From the NCBI RefSeq assembly GCF_000344685.1, contig NW_006920421.1:990446-1054445 (forward strand): a DNA stretch of 64,000 bases, read 5' to 3'. Every line of letters begins with the position of its first letter. Position 1 is the stretch's first letter. Position numbers and translations under genes: made by a program. The stretch is from Gloeophyllum trabeum ATCC 11539 (lineage: Eukaryota > Basidiomycota > Agaricomycetes > Gloeophyllales > Gloeophyllaceae). The notes under the pieces were generated by a model. The model was not told the DNA's origin. It did no database searches and worked only from the letters and a program-made list of their open reading frames with translations. Below are positions 56,283 to 64,000 of this stretch, in pieces.

Positions 56283-57747
56283 CTACACGCCGCCGGTCTC
56301 GCTGCTGATCAGACGGAGGAGGTGGTCGTCAGCCGGGTCGCGACGATACGCCGCCGACTCCCTCAACGCCGACAGCGGTGCGAGTGAGAGACCATGCTCA
56401 GACTGACCGGACATGCGCGAACTCGACCGGGACTCGTTCGATGAATGACTGCGACTGGGGTGATCTTGGCGAGGTGCTGTCCACAAGACGGGCGAGCTCT
56501 CGGGCGACATCACGGGCCAGATGGAACGCGGCTTGTGGTCGAAGGGGAGTGAACAGGCGCGACGAGGATGGGAAGTCGGCGATGTGGGGAACAAGCCTGA
56601 CATAGCCTGTGACGCATACGCCGATCCTGCAGTGGGCACATAGTTTGATTGGGCGGTATAGGGTCCGGGCGAAGGAAAAGCGTTCTCGTGATGGTGGAAG
56701 ACAGGTCTGCCGAACACGGGCAATGAAGACGCCATGGACCCTGCGGCAGCGTAATGCCCGCTCGAAGGAGAATTGTCGGGATCTGCGGTGACAGGAGCGA
56801 GGGCAGTGGTGAAGGGACCAGCCACATTTGTGGCGACCGCGATTGGCCCGTGAGCTTGGTACGACGTACTAGCGCCACTGATGTGGAGGGCGCTAGAAGT
56901 CGAGGCTATAGGAGCTGCGTCGTCGGTGCGCTCCAAGGCGTAAAAGTGATATGGCGAGCTTCGTGCGGGGTACGGTGCGTACGTATGAGAGACGCTATGC
57001 CTCCGCTTGCTTTCAGAAGGTTTCTTGCGCAAAGTAGGAGAGGCGCCATCGGGGGCGTCAAATGAAACCTCTCCCGCTTTGCGACTGCTCTTCCGTTGTC
57101 GGACGAAAGTACCTTCTGGGACCACTAGGTCCCGCAGTTCCGGGATTTCATCGATCGTCTTCAGCTGGTCTAATGTATTCTTAGAATGATATGTACCTGG
57201 GCAATGAAAGAGCAGAAAGCCGATAACATATCAGCGCTTGCAGACGGGGAGAACGAACGATTCGCACGTACATAGACAGATTTTGAATGGGCCCCTCGGC
57301 TCAGGTGCATGAATGGTCGTAGAGTACGTCTGTCTGGCCAAAACATCGCCGGGAGGTACGCTGAGTACCAGGTAAGGATGCGAACAGGCCAGCGGACAGA
57401 GCGATTAGACTCACCTGTCCGGCACTTTCTCGTAGTAATATAAGAAATCCTGAGCAATCCTTTAGATATGAGATACACTCGGAGCTACCATATGCACTCA
57501 CCCCTACGACCCTTGAGGGGGTCCACTTCTTTCCTTCAGTCCAGCGTACGATGCCCAACCCGGACACATCTGTGAGCGGATTGCGTTCTTCCCAGACATA
57601 GACGTCACCGGCTCCCAGCTTGGCTCTCTCATCGTTGTCGAGCCGGCGAGTGATTAGGGGGAGCTTACCCAGGAACGCGGCATAACATATCTTGTGGACA
57701 TCGTCGACCGAGCGAACGCGAGTATTTCTGAGAGTTGGCTGCTGCAT
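56283..57747 (-). CDS. WOPR (Gti1/Pac2) transcription factor, paralogue 1
   Basis: A predicted 418-residue fungal WOPR-domain regulator; family members (Wor1, Ryp1, Gti1) act as morphogenetic or nutritional master switches in the nucleus. Exons (minus): 57747-57502, 57449-57415, 57333-57272, 57196-56283; phases agree. The first WOPR half reads RNTRVRSVDDVHKICYAAF, LPLITRRLDNDER, GDVYVWEERNP and TDVSGLGIVRWTEGKKWTPS, then DFLYYYEK. The second half, interrupted by a short 62-nt exon, reads RQTYSTTIHAPEPRGPFKIC and then TIDEIPELRDL. The remaining ~250 residues are Ser/Pro-rich without a known domain. The tail ends in SETGGV. A TATTTATA-like box lies near 57780, about 35 bp before the start. Paralogous to the gene at 60959. 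Confidence 0.85.
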
Positions 57748-60700
57748 GGATGTGGCGCAAGGTGCGGACCACGGGTATATTTATAGTCCGAACAAAAGCG
57801 CGAGTTGGGCCTTATAACTAGGAACGCTGAGGAGAAGCCGAAGTGGGTTGGGGTCTCGGACGTAATACAGAAATAGCGAAAGCAGCTTCCAGCGAGAAGG
57901 CAGAGATAACTAAGAAAAGGGACCCTGTATTCATTTCATTTGACTATATCTTGCCACGGCCTATATCGGGCATTTGCTAAGCCAGCGGTCTGGTATACGA
58001 AGTCAAATCTTGATCAGAGTGATTGCAAGGTGCTCCAACGACGCTAACAACCCAAAACGCAGTTTGCATACGATCCAAGCCGATCGCGTACCCTGAATTT
58101 GCTTCCGTGTTCTGCGAGAAAGCACTCACTATCGGACTGTGCTGAAGGCTTGCGTCCACACTATGTAAACCCCTTTGAATCAGGTGGAAATTGACTGCTG
58201 CAGTGCGATTTATCAGCAACCGGGCAGGTTGAAACAGATCTGTCATCTGAGGTAGCGCAACGTGTTCCCGGAGCGATGCGGCGACGCGACCGCTCGGCGT
58301 CCGCTTTAAGACTAGGAGCGCGATCCACTCACTCTGTCCCTACCCAGGCTAGTCATTCACTCACAGTGCCAGCAGTAAATTCCGCGTATGTAATTCTGTT
58401 GCGATAGGCCGCTGTCATGTTCTAGAGATCAAAGCAGCAAACGGCGGCAGCAGGTTTTAAGCTTTTGCAAATTTTGACGTGTGTGGCTGCCGGGAGTGCA
58501 AGCCGGACAGATGCTGGTCCTCCGGGCACTATGCTGGACAATCGCTCAGATGGCGGACCGCGTAAAGAGTCCCTAGCGTAGCATACGTGCGGACTCGGGA
58601 AGCACACTTGCGTCATTTGCCTCCACGACTCTCGGCGGACTTGGCACTTCATGCCTTGATTCAAGAACGTCATTTATTGCTACTCGAGGCATCCAGGCAT
58701 GATCTCGCAAGTGTGTAGCTTGTCTGTGAGTATGCGTACAATATGTTTTGCTATTTCGACCAATTCGTCAGGCCTTGTGACGTTCGACCGATTCGTTTAC
58801 TACATATGGTAATCATGGCGCCACAGGGAAGCTCCGAATACTACATTTGGTAGGTCCCACGCTCAGAAGACCTGTGGCATGCGCTGAATTTCGTCTCGTC
58901 AAGAGGGCCTGTGACCTGTGACTGACGAATTTGGTCGAAATAGTACAGTAGTCTGAGGAAGTATATTGTTTTCGAGTACGTGTGGTGTCAGCGACCCTCT
59001 AACTTGTGGCAGGGCAATTCTAATGCCACGCCGCCCGTTGTCTGCCAATGTGCCTCCCGGCAGCTCGAGGCCGCAAAGCGTGTCGTAATACCGCAGCATA
59101 GAGTAAGTATGTGGCATGGGATCTGGCGCCGAGTTTCCGGTAATCTAACTCAAAATCCCTTGTGCTCCATACCCTCCTCGAGGATTACACCGACAACGTT
59201 AAGGCACATCAATCAAGTACGCTCCATTATCGCCCCAGCGCTAAAGCCACGTCGAGACTCACCACAAATTTAGGTCAGGGATGGGCTTCCTTTTCCTTCT
59301 GTGGAGGACTAGCGTAGCATCTGACTCAGATGCTCGACGCTGGCCGACCAGCCCCGAGGAAGTACACGGCTAGTGTGGCCTGCGCTAATGAATCTCGCGC
59401 GGGTTGGTGATAGCATATGGTATAGTTAGCTCCATGGCCTTGCAGAACCAATTACTTCATTGCATGGGTGGTCGGAAACGCGTATTCCATGCGAACGACT
59501 GGAGCTGGCCCGGTAAACGAATGTAATCATGTTGACTAGCCACCAGCAGGCACCGCGCGTCGGCGCGCGTGCCGACAAACTCGGACGGTAAGATGCGAAG
59601 AGAGTCTTCGAATTTCACGCTGGCTGCGTACGCTTGCTATCATGAATGTATTCGACTCCCGGCCTTCCGCGTTCCCCACGATGCCCCGCCGACTCTTCCA
59701 TAATCTTACGTGTGCGCTGACCTATGGCTTGCTGCGCCACAGTCTAGGAAATCAATGGGGCATGAGGGATCCTGCGTCCTCACTGACAATACCTTCCATT
59801 CTTGGGTTCTAGCCTGTCATCAGCCTTCCCAATACCAGCCGGCTGGGTACTACGATCGCATGATGGCGGCGCACATGCTAGCCAGGGCTGAATTTCGCAA
59901 AGCGGCAAGTGCAAACCTTCTGCGCGGTGAGAAGCTTAACCGTTTCCATCAGTTAGGCCCCCCATTCACCGCGGAAAATGCGCATGCAGGGTCTTTGTCG
60001 TCTAACAGATAATTTAACCCTACTCTTATGGCCGTCATTTGCCAACCACCTGTTTTAGTCATTGCTGCACCGGCGGTAGCTGTCGCTTGAAGCGATCCCG
60101 AGAGTCCGAAGCTTGGCCCTGCTCCCAACAGCAGACATCATCGGCGGGAGTACAAGTTTTGCTTGCAGAAATGGCACTGAGGTAAGTGAATCTGGAACGC
60201 AACTAGCTTGACTAGGATAGAAGTGCGCCGACTGGGACACCCGACATGCCCGACAACAGCAAGGCACGTTCCTCGCAGCACTCAGCGCTCTTCCAATCAT
60301 ATTCCTCCGGTATGAGCTTAGTGAGCTTCGTTGAATTGGGTATGCCAATATCGCCGCAGAGGAGCGTCACGGACCAAGGTGTCTGGTCGATGCGTAAAGA
60401 CAAATAAAACTTAGTTCTGAGTCCAGAAGCACACGTACTCGTAGGCCTATTCAGCGAGGCCGCGAGCGTCAATTCTGCTTGGTATATATAGCTCGTGTAG
60501 GCGGATGTATTCATGAGCCTTAATCGCTAACAGACAACTTATCATCTGCGTCTGCTTCCGCTGTCCTACACCGAGGCAGCGTCGCGGCACTGACCTACAA
60601 GCCTACCTAATGCACGTAACGCATGTATTAGCCGATGGGTCGAGAGAATCAGTACTCCCTGATGGAAGGCGTAGGTGAAAGCTCGAGAAAGAAGAAAACG

Positions 60701-60958
60701 ATGATGCCTACAGTACCAACATCGACAAGCTTATACAAGTTCGTACCGTCACTGGCGCTCGTAAGGGGTGGCGACCCGTGACGGAGAATACAGAAGCTAT
60801 GATACATCTCTGACATAACCTAGACCGTCCGATCGGTCCAACCAACTCGCACGACTGCCATCAGTTCACCAAGCAGAGCAGTATCCTCATCACTGTTCTT
60901 GAGAGCCGCAACGCATGAACCTACCGATTTGCGCCGGGTGGATCGAACAGAAGCATCC
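57748..60958. other. 3.2-kb gene-poor stretch between WOPR genes
   Basis: No gene recognised. Open frames on both strands lack motifs and splice-linked partners. The first ~100 bp hold the promoter of the WOPR gene at 57747. Confidence 0.4.
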
Positions 60959-62326
60959 TCATACACTGCCGGGAATACTGCTCAGCAGCTTCAGGTGTCT
61001 GTCATCAATAGGGTCCCTTCTGTATGCACGATCCTTCCGTAGCTCGGAGAAGGGCCTCAGCGATAGTGATCCCTCTGCAGTGATAGGGTTCCCCGCAGTC
61101 GTCCAAACCCCAGATGACGTAGCTGGAGGAGACGTCATCCGACGAGGTTCTTGGGTCAGGGTCGAGCCCAGAGGCGCGAGGGAATACATCGCGCGAGCAC
61201 CGAATACGCCCGAGATGAAGTGGGGAGACGTGCGATCAGCGACAGATGGATTTGTCGACTCGAGCACATAGTGATTCCTTCGGACGGCGAACTCGCGACA
61301 GTCGAGGGGCATGGGTGCGGGAGTGGATGAAGCGTGCACATTCGCGGACGTGTCAGAGAACGACGGAGCACCAGGCTTCTTGTCCGAAATTACTAGATCG
61401 AGGTGTGAGAACGCTCGACCGAGGGACACATGACCCTCGGTATCGTAAGAACCGTGGGATGGCAGGTCGCTATCACAATGAGCAGCAACATAATTTTTAG
61501 ACTCAGCCAATGGCGAAGATGCACAGCCAGCCGGGGTCGGTCGGAAGGATGAGCTGCTCGACGCCGGCTTGTCTTGGCCAAACCCGCCCTCGGGTAGATG
61601 CACGGTAGGCATGTCGAGTTCATGCGAGGTCCCAAATAATGACCGGTCCTTCGATTTGCGACCGGGCTTCTTTATGCGAGTGAATAAGCCGGGGGGTACT
61701 TGTAAGCCTTGCAACTCGGGTATACTGTCGATAGTGCCGTATAGCCTGAGACTATTGTCGGTATAATAGGTGTCTGTGATGTGTACAGAGTAAGATTAAA
61801 GAGTAGATCCCATAACACGAGGGTAAAGCACGCACGCAAACAGATCCTGTATGCAGCTCGGGAAGCAGTGGCACTGACGGTGGTGGAATACGTCTGCTTT
61901 ACCATTCGGTCGGGTCGCTTAAATCCTTACGGTCATTATCAACCACAGCGTTGGAAAATAGTGGGCTTACTCACCGGGAGCGGACAGCCGTTAGCGTCTT
62001 CTTCCTCGTAGTACAGGAACTCCTGACGGAACATTGGCGACATCCCATAGATGACATGGCGATGTACAACATACATCTCGAGTCCGAGATTGACTCCATT
62101 TCCTACCGTCCGTCCAGCGAACAATGCCGAGACCAGTGATATCTGTCTGGGGATTCCCTTCCACCCATACGTAGACGTCACCCGGCCTCAGAGCCTGTTT
62201 CTCGTCTGCATCGAGGCGCCGCGTGATGACTGGCAGTAGACCGCGATGGGCAGCGTAGAGAATTATCCGCGCATCTTCGACAGAGCGGATCCGAATATTC
62301 GCTAGGGTCGGTCGCTGCATGGGCAT
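60959..62326 (-). CDS. WOPR (Gti1/Pac2) transcription factor, paralogue 2
   Basis: A predicted 398-residue paralogue of the gene at 56283. Exons (minus): 62326-62075, 62022-61975, 61917-61836, 61773-60959; every junction is in phase. WOPR first half: ANIRIRSVEDARIILYAAHR, LPVITRRLDADEK, GDVYVWVEGNP and TDITGLGIVRWTDGRKWSQS, then RTRDEFLYYEEEDANGCPLP. Second half, in a short 82-nt exon: MVKQTYSTTVSATASRAAYR, then ICLHTYYTDNSL, with SIPELQGLQVPPGLF after the last intron. The C-terminal half is Ser/Pro-rich; RAYRRDPIDDRHLKLLSS near the end resembles AYRRDPADDHLLRLISS in paralogue 1, so the two share a conserved C-terminal motif as well. Two in-frame methionines open the protein (MPMQRPT..). Confidence 0.87.
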
Positions 62327-64000
62327 TACAATGACTAGAGGCGAGGCAAAGTGAAAGCGTCCAAGCCCTCGAATACCAGGTGCTTATAGATCAGCAAGCG
62401 AGCAGACGCAAGCCCTGGCACCCGGGGCGGCCGGACGTATTATAGGATGCACGAGTAGTTCTTCGAACCAGAAGTCAAGAATTTCGGAAAGGGGGAGCCT
62501 TGATCCACGCAATTGACCAATGACTCTGGACGCATTGATTCCATGACCCAGACCCATCAGTGCCGAGACTCTGGAGCATGGGTGGAGTCAATCTCAATCT
62601 TAATGCAGACTTGACAAGATAGTAGATACTCACGACCATACACATTTCGTAATGGCGGTTCCCGCTGTCAGATATACTCTTTGCGTACGATGCTTCGACT
62701 GTGCATGAAATAGCCCAACCGAAGTCATCGCGATTTTTATACTTCGATCCGATGGATTCTGGGAACGATGCCATGCCACAGGATGTCTTGCGAAGTATAA
62801 CAAATGTTCGGGGTCGATAAAGGTGACCGAATGGATATATCGGACATTAGCCACAACACATCTAGGGACCTGGCGCACGCAACGTGTTCTTGGAGCCGAA
62901 TATGATGCAGAAGCCCGAAAGCAGCAGGATGTAGAAAGCGAGTCTATTCCCAAGGATTGGGAGGAGAAAATGCGAAGAAATAACAAGAATGGGACTGGCG
63001 ACTGTGCGACATCGCGGCTGCTGGATGGGGGTGAAAATAAATACCTTTTCGTCCAGGAAGAGCGCTTACAGCCGCTTAGATTCGAAGTTGGTGCGGGGTG
63101 CATGAATCGCACGTGGGCTCCACGCGTGTCTCGGTAACCTACGACCGCCCCCGGCTACAGCAAAGGAGACCGCCAGTTTGGCTTCTAATTTTCGAACTCG
63201 CTGATTTGCGCCGGTGCTGGCAATTCGTCCACAATTATTCCTGCCCAATCTTCAGCCAGGAGGGAAGGAAAAGACGTAAAACTCACCAGGAAAATGCAAA
63301 CTTCTGTCGTAGGCTGCCTAGAACCGGCAGCAGGATTCAGATCGGTGGGAGGTTGATCGCAACAATTACCGAAGCATCAATGGGTACTTTGCGGCGTCTG
63401 ACGTTGGCGAGGTGCCACAGTTCTGCGAGAGAGAATTGCGAGTCTTGCGTGTTGAGTACAGCCACTGAGTGCTTCTCGTCGCCGTTGCCGACGTTCCCCA
63501 CTACTCTAACGACTCCACCTGTAGAATAGATCTGCGCATGAGGTATGACATCAACGCGGCGCCCTCTCCAGTAGCACGTCCGCGTTGGTCACCTCTGCTC
63601 CTCCTCCTCCTTGTCCCGACTCGTCAAAGTTGTGCTGCACTAATTCCAGTGCGCTCTCAGGAAGCCGAATGCTCCACAGAATCGCGCCGCAGCAATCCTG
63701 CAGCGGCGCGTTAGCGACCCACGATGGCTGGCCGTGGCGTAAGGGTCGTAGAACACAATCCCATTTCGGTAGGTTGAGACCGAGGCTTTACCTTCTAAAA
63801 CACTTGGGGTGTTCGCAGCGCCGACCGACGTCGGAACACCACTACGGCGATAATCACAGCCGTATGTGGGGGCGTCCAGACCCGTGGAGCCCTCATTCGT
63901 CGTAGAGCGGTGTCTGTGCCGCAAACCTGCCGTCGTCTCACTGGACAGGCAGTTGCTGGTACGAACCTATGGATGCTGTGAACCCGTAAGCGATCAGAAT
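62327..64000. other. Gene-poor end of the window
   Basis: The upstream region of WOPR paralogue 2 and further sequence with no recognised gene. Open frames near 62475-63112 (minus) and 63098-63905 (plus) carry no motif I know. Confidence 0.4.

Overview
This window looks like nuclear DNA of a filamentous basidiomycete, probably a plant-debris or wood-decaying Agaricomycete. Genes are split by short introns (about 40-70 nt) with GT..AG borders and CTNAC-like branch points. The gene content fits: Ras GTPases with CAAX boxes, a secreted CE15 glucuronoyl esterase, a tandem pair of GH30 glycosidases, a DUF6534 membrane protein, a CIA30 assembly factor, DNA polymerase eta, Sde2, ERG3 and two WOPR (Gti1/Pac2) transcription factors. 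There are no bacterial operons, CRISPR arrays or rRNA. All exon models are read by eye from splice signals and family similarity.

Layout. 1-2.95 kb is repeat-rich and holds a truncated LTR and a Tc1/mariner-like non-autonomous element. 3.0-5.5 kb holds two convergent genes, CIA30 and a DUF1295 steroid-oxidoreductase-like protein. 5.8-17.6 kb is a nested transposon block with a 496-base assembly gap. Its core is one Ty1/copia element whose two halves now lie in opposite orientation about 5 kb apart. The outer ends still share the 5-bp target duplication CTTTC, and the flanking sequences rejoin in frame into a flavin monooxygenase remnant. Inside the block are a hAT MITE with an 8-bp target duplication, a solo LTR interrupted by a TA-flanked MITE, a foldback repeat, and an 859-bp sequence present on both sides of the gap.

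19.7-25.7 kb is a Ras cluster: one conventional Ras on the minus strand and three Ras-like copies on the plus strand (one full-length, one decayed, one full-length but with ruined switch regions). All share the same internal exon sizes. 28-36 kb holds a PAR32-like (DUF3602) protein, a 7-TM receptor-like protein with a long cytosolic tail, and polymerase eta. 36-40 kb holds the CE15 esterase divergent from a C2H2 zinc-finger factor. 41.4-45 kb holds a DUF6534 membrane protein and Sde2. 45.9-50.9 kb holds the GH30 tandem pair, in which a 6-nt microexon carries the catalytic acid/base glutamate codon. 51.1-52.2 kb is the C-5 sterol desaturase. The last 12 kb is gene-poor except for two paralogous WOPR regulators.

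Functional threads are plant polymer attack (CE15, GH30), morphogenetic or nutrient signalling (Ras, 7-TM receptor, WOPR, PAR32-like), sterol and lipid metabolism (ERG3, DUF1295) and genome maintenance (polymerase eta, Sde2). The genes are interleaved rather than forming an obvious metabolic cluster.
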